Shown here: positions 28,413 through 36,396 of the stretch, one piece after another
Position numbering within the stretch: position 1 is the stretch's first letter
Layout of the letters: every line of letters starts with the position of its first letter
Translations under genes and position numbers: made by a program
Assembly (NCBI RefSeq): GCF_000067165.1
Contig: NC_010162.1
Coordinates: 8,625,001-8,689,000, forward strand
DNA: 64,000 bases
Direction: 5' to 3'
DNA from: Sorangium cellulosum So ce56
Lineage (GTDB): Bacteria > Myxococcota_A > Polyangia > Polyangiales > Polyangiaceae
The notes under the pieces: generated by a model
Databases searched by the model: none
What the model saw: the letters and a program-made list of their open reading frames with translations, nothing else
What the model was told of the DNA's origin: nothing

Positions 28413-30737
28413 CTACCGGCCGAGCGCCTCGGCGCGGTTCACGATGCGCGGCGTGAGGAAGATGACGAGCTCGTTCCGCGTGTCGCTCGCGCGGCGCCGC
28501 TGGAAGAGGAGGCCGAGGACCGGGATGTCCCCGAAGAACGGCACCTGATCGAGGTTCCGGCCGGTGTTGCGGGTGAAGATCCCGCCGATCACCGCCGTGT
28601 GCCCGTCCATGATCAGGAGGTCGGTCTCCGCCTCGCGCTTCAGGATGGTCGGGTCGCCGCGGGCCGACGTCTGGTTGAAGTCGGGCTCGTCGCGGTTGAT
28701 CTTCACGTGCATCGCGACGCTGCCGTCCGACGTGACGTGCGGCTTGACGAGCAGCTGGAGCTTGGCCTCCTGGAAGGTCGTCTGCACGCCCTGGGCGCTG
28801 ATCTGCGAGAACGGGATCAGCGTCCCCTGGCTGATCCGCGCCTCCCGGTTGTCGAGCGTGAGGATGCGCGGGCTCGAGACGACCCGCAGCATGCCGCTCG
28901 CCTCGGCCGCGGAGAGCCGGACGCCGAGGTTGACGGTGTTGTTGATCGAGCCGAGCGTGAAGCCGAGCGCGCCGCCCTGCCCGGCGCCGACGATGGCCGG
29001 CAGGTTCACCGCGAAGTTCGGGTTCGAGACCTGGCTCGAGAACGGCGAGAGGCCGCCGGTCGGGCTGTTCGAGTCGGTCGCGCCGCCGGCGATGCCGATC
29101 GCCGAGGGGAAGACGAGCCCCGTCGGGTTGCCGGTCGCCGCGCTGAACGTCCCGTCGCCGCCCCACTGGATGCCGATGTCGCGCACGTAGCGGCTCGTCG
29201 CCTCCACCACGCGCGCCTCGATCAGCACCTGCGGCGTCTGCGTGTCGAGCGAGCGGACCAGCTCCTCGATCTGGTTCAGGTTCCCCGCGACGTCGCGCGC
29301 GATGAGCACGTTGGTCCGCTCGTCGACCGCCAGCGAGCCGCGCGGCGAGAGCATGTCCTTCGAGCGATCCTGGAGGTCCTTCGCGTCCGCGTAGTTGATC
29401 GGGATGAGCCGCGTCTCGAGCGGCGCGAGCTGGAGCTCGCTCTTGCGCCGCGCGATCGCGAGCTCCCGCTCCTTGTTGAGATCGGCGATCGGGGCGACGC
29501 GGATCATGTTGCCCTGCCGGACCACGCCGAGGCCCTTGGCCTGGAGCACCGTCTCGAGCGCCTGGTCCCACGGGACGTTGCGCATCCGGATGGTGACCGT
29601 CCCGCTCACGTTGTCGGCGGTCACGATGTTGACCCGCCCCACGTCGGAGATCAGCCGGAGGACGTTGTGGATGTCGGCGTCCTTCAGGTCGAGGTCGATG
29701 CGCCGCCCCGTGAACCGCCGCTGCTGCCCGGCGATCGCGGGCATGAAGGCGCCGGCCTGGTCGGGCTCGACGAGCGACTCCTCGCTGCTCGCCGCGCCCT
29801 CGAACGAGGTCTCCACCTTCGGCGCCCCGTCGTCGAGGAGCGCCTCGCGCGCCACCGTGCGGGTCCGCCTCGCGGCGCCGCCGTCGGCGGCGATCCCCGA
29901 GAGCGCCGTGGGCAGCGCGCCCTTCGCGACGCTCAGCACGAGCGCGTTGCCCTCGCGCGCGACCACGCCCGAGGCGCCCTCGACCTGCTCGACCTCGACG
30001 ACGACCCTGGAGCCGTCGCTGTTGCGCCGGAACGTCGAGATGGCCCGCACCGGGCCGCCGAAGGCGCCGACGTCGAGCTTGCGCTGGAGGGCGTCGGGGA
30101 GCCGGACGCCGCTGAGCTCGATGACGCGGCGCCCCCCCTTGCCGGTCGACTCGCGGTAGCTCGGGATCGACGAGAGCTCGATGACGACCCGATCGAGCGT
30201 CGCCTGGTGCTCGAAGCGCACGTCGGTGATCGCCGCCGGCTCGCGCTCCGGCGCCGCCGCCGCGGGGCCGGCCGGGGCCCGCGCCGCCATGGGCGCCGTC
30301 GCGTCGGCGGCGGCGAGCTCGATCACGAGCGCGCCCTGCTCGGCGCGGATCCGGTAGGCAGCCGGGCGCGCGAGCTGCACGAGCACCCGCGTCGTCCGCT
30401 GGGTCGCCTTGCCGAACCCCTGCGTCATCACCCCGGCCACGATCGCGTTGCCGCTCGTGATCGCGCCGGAAGCCCCGCCTGCCTCGGCGCCCTCGAGGTC
30501 GATGAGGAGCCGCTTGCCGCCGTCCGCCACCCGCGCCGAGAAGCGCGGCTCGCCGGTCGTCGCGACCACGATCTCGGCCTTGCCCTCGTCCGGTGCCGTG
30601 AGCCTGACGTCGCTGACCTTGATCGGGGCGGCGGCGTCTGCGTCTCCCGCAGGAGCGCCGAGGATCAACATCACCCCGAGTGCCGCAGCACGGCGAAGCG
30701 CGCCCCGCCTCGGGCGATAGTCTCGATTGCTCTTCAT
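28413..30737 (-). CDS. pilQ: Type IV pilus secretin PilQ
   Basis: 774 residues. Signal peptide ending near residue 35; two AMIN domains (about 40-140 and 165-265) that bind peptidoglycan; secretin N0/STN-like segment (RIDLDLKDADIHNVLRLI); N1 domain; and the secretin barrel domain from about residue 500 to the end with VPFFGDIPVLGLLF near the C-terminus. PilQ is the outer-membrane pore for the pilus. The ATG at 30737 opens the signal peptide; the longer frame upstream is not used. It is the last gene of the pil operon, 88 bases after pilP. Confidence 0.96.
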   Translation of the reverse strand: MKSNRDYRPRRGALRRAAALGVMLILGAPAGDADAAAPIKVSDVRLTAPDEGKAEIVVATTGEPRFSARVADGGKRLLIDLEGAEAGGASGAITSGNAIVAGVMTQGFGKATQRTTRVLVQLARPAAYRIRAEQGALVIELAAADATAPMAARAPAGPAAAAPEREPAAITDVRFEHQATLDRVVIELSSIPSYRESTGKGGRRVIELSGVRLPDALQRKLDVGAFGGPVRAISTFRRNSDGSRVVVEVEQVEGASGVVAREGNALVLSVAKGALPTALSGIAADGGAARRTRTVAREALLDDGAPKVETSFEGAASSEESLVEPDQAGAFMPAIAGQQRRFTGRRIDLDLKDADIHNVLRLISDVGRVNIVTADNVSGTVTIRMRNVPWDQALETVLQAKGLGVVRQGNMIRVAPIADLNKERELAIARRKSELQLAPLETRLIPINYADAKDLQDRSKDMLSPRGSLAVDERTNVLIARDVAGNLNQIEELVRSLDTQTPQVLIEARVVEATSRYVRDIGIQWGGDGTFSAATGNPTGLVFPSAIGIAGGATDSNSPTGGLSPFSSQVSNPNFAVNLPAIVGAGQGGALGFTLGSINNTVNLGVRLSAAEASGMLRVVSSPRILTLDNREARISQGTLIPFSQISAQGVQTTFQEAKLQLLVKPHVTSDGSVAMHVKINRDEPDFNQTSARGDPTILKREAETDLLIMDGHTAVIGGIFTRNTGRNLDQVPFFGDIPVLGLLFQRRRASDTRNELVIFLTPRIVNRAEALGR

Positions 30738-30825
30738 TGCACTCCCGCTTCGCGGTGACGCGAGATCTGCGTCACGCTGCCGGGAGGCTACTTCGGGTGC
30801 CCGGCGCGGGCCCAATTCGTGGCGG

Positions 30826-31479
30826 TCACGGGCCGCCGAGGGCCGCCTCGCTCTCCTCGCCGAGCGGCCTCAGCGCGATCACGCGCGTGGTCGGCGGGAT
30901 CTCCGGGTGCGACGGGTCCTCGCGGATGAAGACGACGTCCGAGTCGCGGATCCGATCGATGCGCCAGTTGACGGCCACGTCGACGCCCGTGGGGCCGCCC
31001 GCGTGCACGATCTCGGCCTTGCCGACGAAATCGCCCACCTTCACCACCCACCCGAGCCCCGTGGGATCGGTGAGCAGCGCGCGGGCGGGCGCGCGCGAGA
31101 CGACGCCGACCAGCCTGAGCTCGTCGAGCGCAAAGCGATCCACGAGGACCTGGCGCTGGATCGTCACCCGACCCCGGGCCTGCGTCGCGAACAGCGACTC
31201 GAAGCTCCGGAACGGGTCGCGGCTCCGGTCGCTCTCGGAGAAGTCGGCCTCCTGGAACTCCCGGAGCGGCAGCGGCGGCAGCTCTGGCGCGCCGGCGTCC
31301 GCGGCCGCGGACCCGGCGCCGGCCGCGGGCGCGCGCGGCGGCGAGGCGGAGGCCTGCGCCCCGGGCGGGCGTGGCCGGGTGGAGGAGGTCACCGGCGCTT
31401 CCTCCTCGCACCCCGCGAGCGCGAGGGCCGCGGCGGTGGTCGCCCCGAGGGCGAGCAGCATCATCCGGCCGGCCTTCAC
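30826..31479 (-). CDS. pilP: Type IV pilus lipoprotein PilP
   Basis: 217 residues. Lipobox LALAGCEEE with Cys at about 24, a Pro/Ala-rich linker (25-70), then the compact beta-sandwich domain with RDPFRSFE, ELRLVGVV and VKVGDFVGK, all typical of PilP. PilP links the inner-membrane PilN/PilO complex to PilQ. The start is read as GTG at 31479, overlapping the pilO stop (GTGA); ATG codons six residues later are an alternative. Confidence 0.93.
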   Translation of the reverse strand: MKAGRMMLLALGATTAAALALAGCEEEAPVTSSTRPRPPGAQASASPPRAPAAGAGSAAADAGAPELPPLPLREFQEADFSESDRSRDPFRSFESLFATQARGRVTIQRQVLVDRFALDELRLVGVVSRAPARALLTDPTGLGWVVKVGDFVGKAEIVHAGGPTGVDVAVNWRIDRIRDSDVVFIREDPSHPEIPPTTRVIALRPLGEESEAALGGP

Positions 31480-32114
31480 CGGACACCTCCGCCGCTGCGG
31501 CGCTTCACGCCGCTCGTCGCGGTCTCCCCGGCGCGCACGGCGCGGAACGCGGTCGCGAGGCACTCCACCTTGACCTCCACGTCGGTCCCCACGACCTTCG
31601 GATCCTTGATCTGGACCTCCTCGAGGTTGATGATGCGATCGAGCTGCCCAACGCCGTGGAAGAACTTCGCCACCTGGTGGAACTTGCCGGAGAGCGTGAG
31701 CTGCATCGGCACCTTGGAGAAGAACTCCTGCGGGATCTCCTCGGTGGGGCTCCATGACGTCAGGTTGACGCCGGAGACGGTCGCGACGCCCTGGATGGCG
31801 GAGAGGAAGGCCGGCGTCTCGGACTCGTCCGGGAGGATCTTCTTCTGCTCGCGGCTCATCTGCTCGCGGCGGGTCTTCTCGTCGAGGTCCTTCTGGTAGG
31901 CGGCCTTGGACGCCTGCGCCTTCGTGAGCTCCGCCTGGAGCACGCCCTGCTTCTGCACGGCGCCCTCGATCTGCGAGTCGACGTCGGCGTAGAAGCCGAC
32001 GAAGTACAGGATGCCGACGAGCGCCGCGAAGAGCGCGCCGACGCCGAGCTTGGCGAGCGGCGGCAGCCGGTCGAGCGCCGAGCCGGCCTGCGCGGGCATG
32101 GGCTTCGTGGCCAT
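31476..32114 (-). CDS. pilO: Type IV pilus inner-membrane protein PilO
   Basis: 212 residues. One membrane helix at about 22-42 (LGVGALFAALVGILYFVGFY), a coiled coil, and a ferredoxin-like domain with VATVSGVNLTSW and VPMQLTLSGKFHQVAKFFHGV, a standard PilO signature. It pairs with PilN in the alignment complex. The ATG at 32114 overlaps the pilN stop codon by one base (TGATG), which indicates translational coupling. Confidence 0.95.
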   Translation of the reverse strand: MATKPMPAQAGSALDRLPPLAKLGVGALFAALVGILYFVGFYADVDSQIEGAVQKQGVLQAELTKAQASKAAYQKDLDEKTRREQMSREQKKILPDESETPAFLSAIQGVATVSGVNLTSWSPTEEIPQEFFSKVPMQLTLSGKFHQVAKFFHGVGQLDRIINLEEVQIKDPKVVGTDVEVKVECLATAFRAVRAGETATSGVKRRSGGGVR

Positions 32115-32758
32115 CAGTACCTCACCTTCAGCTGCAGCGCGAACGAGACGAGCTCGAGCCGCGACGCCTTCTCGTTCTCCTTCTTCCCCGGGAGCAGCTG
32201 CACGTCGTAGAAGTACGAGGACAGCTTCAGCCGCTGGGCGAGCTCGTAGACGTCGGTGCCGTCGCGCGCGAGCCCCTCGACGCGCACGGTCCGCTCGGAC
32301 TCGACGTAGCTCGTGAGCCACAGCCGGCGGCTGTCCCAGGACGGGTTGTAGACGGCGAGCGGGTTCTCCTTGCGGAGCTGCGCGAGCTTGTCCGGATCGG
32401 CGGTCGGCCCCTTGCCGTTCGTGAGCAGCTGCGCGAGCTCGAGGAGCACCGCGGTCGGCCCGCTGCGCGCGGCCTGGAGCTTCGCGATCGCGTCCTCGCG
32501 CGCGCGCAGCACCTCGAGCGCCTTCTTGATCTCCTCGTGGTTCGCCACGAGCGTGCGGATGTCCTGGATCTGGCTCTGCAGCAGCGAGTTCTTCCGGTTC
32601 TGCTCGTCGAGCTCCTCGACCTTCGTCTGGTGGAAGAGGAAGAGGGCGACGATCTCGAGGATCACGACGCCGAGCGTGACGAGCAGCCACCGCTGGCTCG
32701 CCTGGGGCGCGGCCCCGCGCGTGCCGCGCCGCTGCGGGAGAAGGTTGACGCGAATCAC
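32114..32758 (-). CDS. pilN: Type IV pilus inner-membrane protein PilN
   Basis: 214 residues. It starts with MIRVNLLPQRR, the PilN motif that binds PilM. One membrane helix follows (about 24-43), then a coiled coil and the periplasmic ferredoxin-like domain. It overlaps pilM by four bases upstream (ATGA type) and pilO downstream. Confidence 0.95.
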   Translation of the reverse strand: MIRVNLLPQRRGTRGAAPQASQRWLLVTLGVVILEIVALFLFHQTKVEELDEQNRKNSLLQSQIQDIRTLVANHEEIKKALEVLRAREDAIAKLQAARSGPTAVLLELAQLLTNGKGPTADPDKLAQLRKENPLAVYNPSWDSRRLWLTSYVESERTVRVEGLARDGTDVYELAQRLKLSSYFYDVQLLPGKKENEKASRLELVSFALQLKVRY

Positions 32759-33816
32759 GAGCGCTTCTCCCGGTCCTTGCGCATCGCCAGCCCGAGCGAG
32801 ACGCAGAACTGCGCCGCCCGGAGCCGGAGCAGCTCCTGGTTGACTTCCTTCGCTTCCACGGTGATGCGCTCCATCGGCTGGATCAGCTCGACGGCCACCC
32901 GGGCGCGCCGCCCGATCGCGGCGGGCAGCGCCGGCAGGTTGGACGAGCCGCCGGTCAGGTAGATGCGGTGCATGTCGCCCTCACCGCTCGTGGCCAGGAA
33001 GAAGTCGAGCGAGCGCTGGATCTCCCCCGCGATCGAGTCGCACACCTGCTCGATGGTCTCGATGACCTGCGCGGGCACGCCGCCCGGCCCCGAGGTCACG
33101 CTGGCGCACTTGAACTCCTCGGCCTGCTCGAAGCTGATGCCGAGCTTCCGCTGGATCTGCTCGGTGATGTAGTTGCCGCCGTTGCCGATGTCGCGGGTGA
33201 ACGCGCTCGCGCCGCGCGACACGATGTTGATCGACGCGAGGCTCGCGCCGACGTTGATGATGGCGAACGTCTGGTCCGGCGGGATGCCGCGGTTCACCTC
33301 GAACAGGTTCTGGACGGTGAACGCGTCGATGTCGACCACCATGGGCTTGAGCTTCGCCGTCCTGGCGATCTGGGTGTAGTCGTTGATCTCGTCGCGCTTC
33401 GCGGCGACGAGCAGGAGGTCCATCTGCCCGGCCTCGGGGCGCCGGCGCAGCACCTCGTAGTCGACGTGGACGTCCTTGATGTCGAAGGGGATGTGCTGCT
33501 CGGCCTCCCACTGGATCTGCTCGTCCAGCTCGGCGGCGGTCATGAGCGGCACCGTGATCTTGCGGATGATGACCGCCTGGCCGCTGATGCTGAGCGCGAT
33601 CTCGCGCTGGCGGATCTTGGCCTCGGAGAAGGCCCGGCCGAGCGCCTCGACGATGGCCTGCGCGTTCATGACGTGGCCGTCGACGATGGCCTGCGGCGCG
33701 AGCGGCGCGTAACCGAGCCGCACGAGGCCATAGCCCCTGCGGCCTTCCTTGATCTGAGCGATCTTGATCGCGCTCGATCCGATATCGACCCCGATCAAGT
33801 TCTTGCCTTCCGACAT
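32755..33816 (-). CDS. pilM: Type IV pilus assembly ATPase-fold protein PilM
   Basis: 353 residues from ATG at 33816. Actin-like fold with LIGVDIGSSAIKIAQ (phosphate 1), FAIINVGASLASI, and YLTGGSSNLP (adenosine motif), as in FtsA-related PilM. It binds the PilN N-terminus on the cytoplasmic side. First gene of the pilMNOPQ operon. The longer upstream frame lacks the family start. Confidence 0.96.
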   Translation of the reverse strand: MSEGKNLIGVDIGSSAIKIAQIKEGRRGYGLVRLGYAPLAPQAIVDGHVMNAQAIVEALGRAFSEAKIRQREIALSISGQAVIIRKITVPLMTAAELDEQIQWEAEQHIPFDIKDVHVDYEVLRRRPEAGQMDLLLVAAKRDEINDYTQIARTAKLKPMVVDIDAFTVQNLFEVNRGIPPDQTFAIINVGASLASINIVSRGASAFTRDIGNGGNYITEQIQRKLGISFEQAEEFKCASVTSGPGGVPAQVIETIEQVCDSIAGEIQRSLDFFLATSGEGDMHRIYLTGGSSNLPALPAAIGRRARVAVELIQPMERITVEAKEVNQELLRLRAAQFCVSLGLAMRKDREKRS

Positions 33817-34164
33817 CCCGTCCGTCCTGCTCCGCGCCCGCCGTGGTGAAGCAAGGGAAGCCCGGGCTGCGTTGCCCGGCTCCCGGGCGCCCGATCCCCT
33901 GTGATCGCCTCTGGTCGCTTCTGGCGAAGCTTCGCACCACCGACGATCGCTGGGCAAAAAACCGCTTTACGCTCGCCTCCCGCCCGCCTATCGAAGTTCG
34001 ATATGCGGCGCGGCGCCGCCGGCTCGGGCCGGCGAGCGCGCGCCAGCCCAGGGTAGCACCGTCCGGGGCTCGGTCGTCGGGCACGGATGACGTCAGGTCA
34101 GAGTCCCCTCATGCATCCGGAGTTCTCCCGTTTCTGCGGCCTCGGCCCCCGCGCCGGGGCCGAG
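33817..34164. other. Divergent intergenic region between pilM and the peptidase gene
   Basis: About 350 bases that should hold the pil operon promoter and the peptidase promoter. An A-rich run lies at about 33955-33962. No repeat, small gene or clear consensus promoter was recognised. The first 78 bases before 34165 could be coding if an earlier start is used. Confidence 0.4.
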
Positions 34165-35265
34165 ATGGAGCCCACCTCTTCGTCATCGCGGCCATCGCGG
34201 CTGCGATGTGCGCTCGCCGCCCTCGCGGCGGCCTTTCTCCTGAGCGCCGCGCCCGGCACGGCGGTCGCCGAGGACGGCCAGCACACGGTCTACGCGGGCC
34301 AGACGCTCGGCAAGATCGCGAAGCGGTACCGCATCACGGTCGACGCGCTCCGCGAGGCGAACGGGCTCAAGCGCGGCCAGCGGATCCATCCGGGCCTCGT
34401 CCTCGTGATCCCGGAGCGGGGTGAGCCCGCCGCGCGGGCCAAGGGCCGGGCCGCCGCGCTGCGCGACGAGCGGGAGCGGAGCCGCGGCGCCAGCGCGAAG
34501 GAGCGCGACGCCGGGGCCCGTCCCCCGGGGAAGGGGTCGACGAAGAGGGACGGGGCGATGCCGCCCAACAAGCGCTATGCGCAGCGACCCAAGCGCCCCG
34601 GGTGGGTCCGCCTGGTGCGAGGCGCCGAGCGGCTGGACATCCAGCTGCTCACGCCGAAGGGGCGGCTCGTGCCCAAGGCCCTCCCCAAGCTCAGCCGGCT
34701 GATGCGCGCGTCCCCCACCGCCTCGATTCCCATCGATCCGCGGCTCGCCACGCTGATTGGCATGGTGAGCGACCACTTCGGCGGCAGGCCCCTCCGCGTC
34801 GTCAGCGGTTATCGCCCCTACTCACCCACCCAGTACACCCCGCACTCCAACCACAACCACGGTCGCGCCATCGATTTCATGGTCGAGGGCGTGCCCAACA
34901 CCGTGGTCCGCGATTTCTGCCGAGGTTTCCGCAACGCAGGTGTCGGATATTATCCCAACTCTACGTTCGTTCACCTGGACGTCAGATCAGATAAAGTGTA
35001 CTGGGTGGATTACTCGGGGCCTGGGGAGCCGCCGCGCTACGCGGGAGCGAAGGGTTCTGTCGCGGCCGATGAAGCGGCGCGCGATGTCCCCGTGTCCGCA
35101 GAAGAAGAGGTCTATGGGTCAGGCGAGCCCCGTGCCACTCCGCCGCAACCCATGAATACTACAGGGACAAACTCGGACACGGCGCGCAGCGGCAGCGAGA
35201 AGGAGAAGGTCCTGGGGTCAGTTTCACCCACCCCTGCTCCTGAAACCTCGCCCGCAAAGAGGTGA
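34165..35265 (+). CDS. Secreted LysM plus M15/DUF882-type peptidase
   Basis: 366 residues if the ATG at 34165 is used, which gives a normal signal peptide (LRCALAALAAAFLLSAA, cleavage near TAVA). Earlier in-frame ATGs exist at 34087 and 34111. A LysM domain follows (HTVYAGQTLGKIAKRYRIT...GLVLVIPE), a basic linker, then the peptidase-like domain with SGYRPYSPTQYTPHSNHNHGRAIDF and FVHLDVRSD. These supply the His-x6-Asp and His zinc ligands of the M15-like fold. It probably cuts or trims peptidoglycan cross-links. Pro/Ser-rich tail. Confidence 0.85.
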   Translation: MEPTSSSSRPSRLRCALAALAAAFLLSAAPGTAVAEDGQHTVYAGQTLGKIAKRYRITVDALREANGLKRGQRIHPGLVLVIPERGEPAARAKGRAAALRDERERSRGASAKERDAGARPPGKGSTKRDGAMPPNKRYAQRPKRPGWVRLVRGAERLDIQLLTPKGRLVPKALPKLSRLMRASPTASIPIDPRLATLIGMVSDHFGGRPLRVVSGYRPYSPTQYTPHSNHNHGRAIDFMVEGVPNTVVRDFCRGFRNAGVGYYPNSTFVHLDVRSDKVYWVDYSGPGEPPRYAGAKGSVAADEAARDVPVSAEEEVYGSGEPRATPPQPMNTTGTNSDTARSGSEKEKVLGSVSPTPAPETSPAKR

Positions 35266-35283
35266 GCTGTCCCGGCCGCTGGC

Positions 35284-35289
35284 TATAAT
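35284..35289 (+). promoter_or_regulatory. Candidate -10 element before the sigma factor gene
   Basis: A perfect TATAAT lies 84 bases before the GTG start at 35373. No good -35 hexamer is present at 16-18 bases spacing, so this is only a suggestion. Confidence 0.35.
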
Positions 35290-35372
35290 CCACACACTGA
35301 ACATCCGCACCAGACACAATTGCACGGCTCTGCCTTGCACGCTGCGAGAGTTGTGGCACCAATCCACCTCAC

Positions 35373-36383
35373 GTGCAGCAATCGACCCGACTGCAGCGGG
35401 AGGGGCTCGCTCCTTCCATGTCGCTCCCCGCGTGCTGTGACGGGGGCGGGTTCGTCCAGCCGGTCGCCTTTGGCGCGACGTGTCCGGTCGTTCCGTGTGA
35501 GCACGCGCTGATCGAGGCGCCTTCTGCGCTCGGCCTCGATGGAGCGCCGAGCGTCGCGGTGCAGGATCCGGGGGCGTCGCTCTCGCGCGAGCTTTGGGAG
35601 TCCGCGGAGGCCGCGTCAAGGTGCGCGCACGAAATTTGGGAATCTGTGGAGGTCACATCGGCCTGCACCTACGAGGGTCCGTGGCGGCTGTTGGAGCCGA
35701 ACAGCGAGCCGGACATCGAGCCGGACGGCGGCCCGTGTAGCCCGCCGCGCTGTACCGAGGCGGCCTGCGCGGGCGGGCCGCGCGACAGCGAGCCGACGTG
35801 CGCGCCGCTCCGCCCGGAGGTGCTGCGGGGGTACTTCCCGCTCGTCCGCAAGCTGGTGCGGCAGGTGTCGCGCCACCTGCCGCCCAACGTGCAGCGCGAC
35901 GACCTGCTCAGCGCAGGGATGCTCGGGCTCGTCGACTCGCTCCGCAAGAACGGCGGGAGCGACGGCGAGACGTTCGCCGGCTACGCGAAGCTCCGGATCC
36001 GCGGCGCGATCGTCGATGAGCTCCGCGCGCAGGACTGGCTCTCGCGGCGAGCGCGCGAGGCGGTCGAGGCGGAAGCCGCCAGCAGGGCCGGCGGCGCGAC
36101 GGTCTTCGTGAGCCTGAGCGAGGTGACCCCGACCGAGGAGTCGGCGCACATGTCCGGCGAAGACGACCCGATCGAGGCGATCTCGGCGCAGGCGACCCGG
36201 CGGGCGCTGTCCTTCGCGATCGCGCGGCTCCCGGAGCGGGAGCGGCGCGTGATCGGCATGTACTACTTCGAAGGGGCGAAGCTGAAGGACATCGGCGCAG
36301 AGCTCGGGATCGGCGAGCCGCGCGTCTCGCAGCTGCACACGCGCGCGCTCGGCATGCTGCGAGGCATGCTGTCCCACGCCTGA
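35373..36383 (+). CDS. Sigma-28 (FliA/WhiG)-type sigma factor with long Cys-rich N-terminus
   Basis: 336 residues from GTG at 35373 (ATG at 35418 is an alternative). The last 190 residues are the sigma factor: region 2 (YFPLVRKLVRQVSRHLP...DDLLSAGMLGLVDSL, YAKLRIRGAIVDELRAQDW) and region 4 (LPERERRVIGMYYFEGAKLKDIGAELGIGEPRVSQLH). FliA and WhiG are about 240-260 residues, so the first 145 are extra: low-complexity, acidic and with about nine Cys (CCDGG, CEH, CAHE, CTYEG, CSPPRC, CAGG). They have weaker codon bias. A redox- or metal-responsive extension is possible but unproven. Confidence 0.85.
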   Translation: MQQSTRLQREGLAPSMSLPACCDGGGFVQPVAFGATCPVVPCEHALIEAPSALGLDGAPSVAVQDPGASLSRELWESAEAASRCAHEIWESVEVTSACTYEGPWRLLEPNSEPDIEPDGGPCSPPRCTEAACAGGPRDSEPTCAPLRPEVLRGYFPLVRKLVRQVSRHLPPNVQRDDLLSAGMLGLVDSLRKNGGSDGETFAGYAKLRIRGAIVDELRAQDWLSRRAREAVEAEAASRAGGATVFVSLSEVTPTEESAHMSGEDDPIEAISAQATRRALSFAIARLPERERRVIGMYYFEGAKLKDIGAELGIGEPRVSQLHTRALGMLRGMLSHA

Positions 36384-36396
36384 CCGCCGCCCGCGC

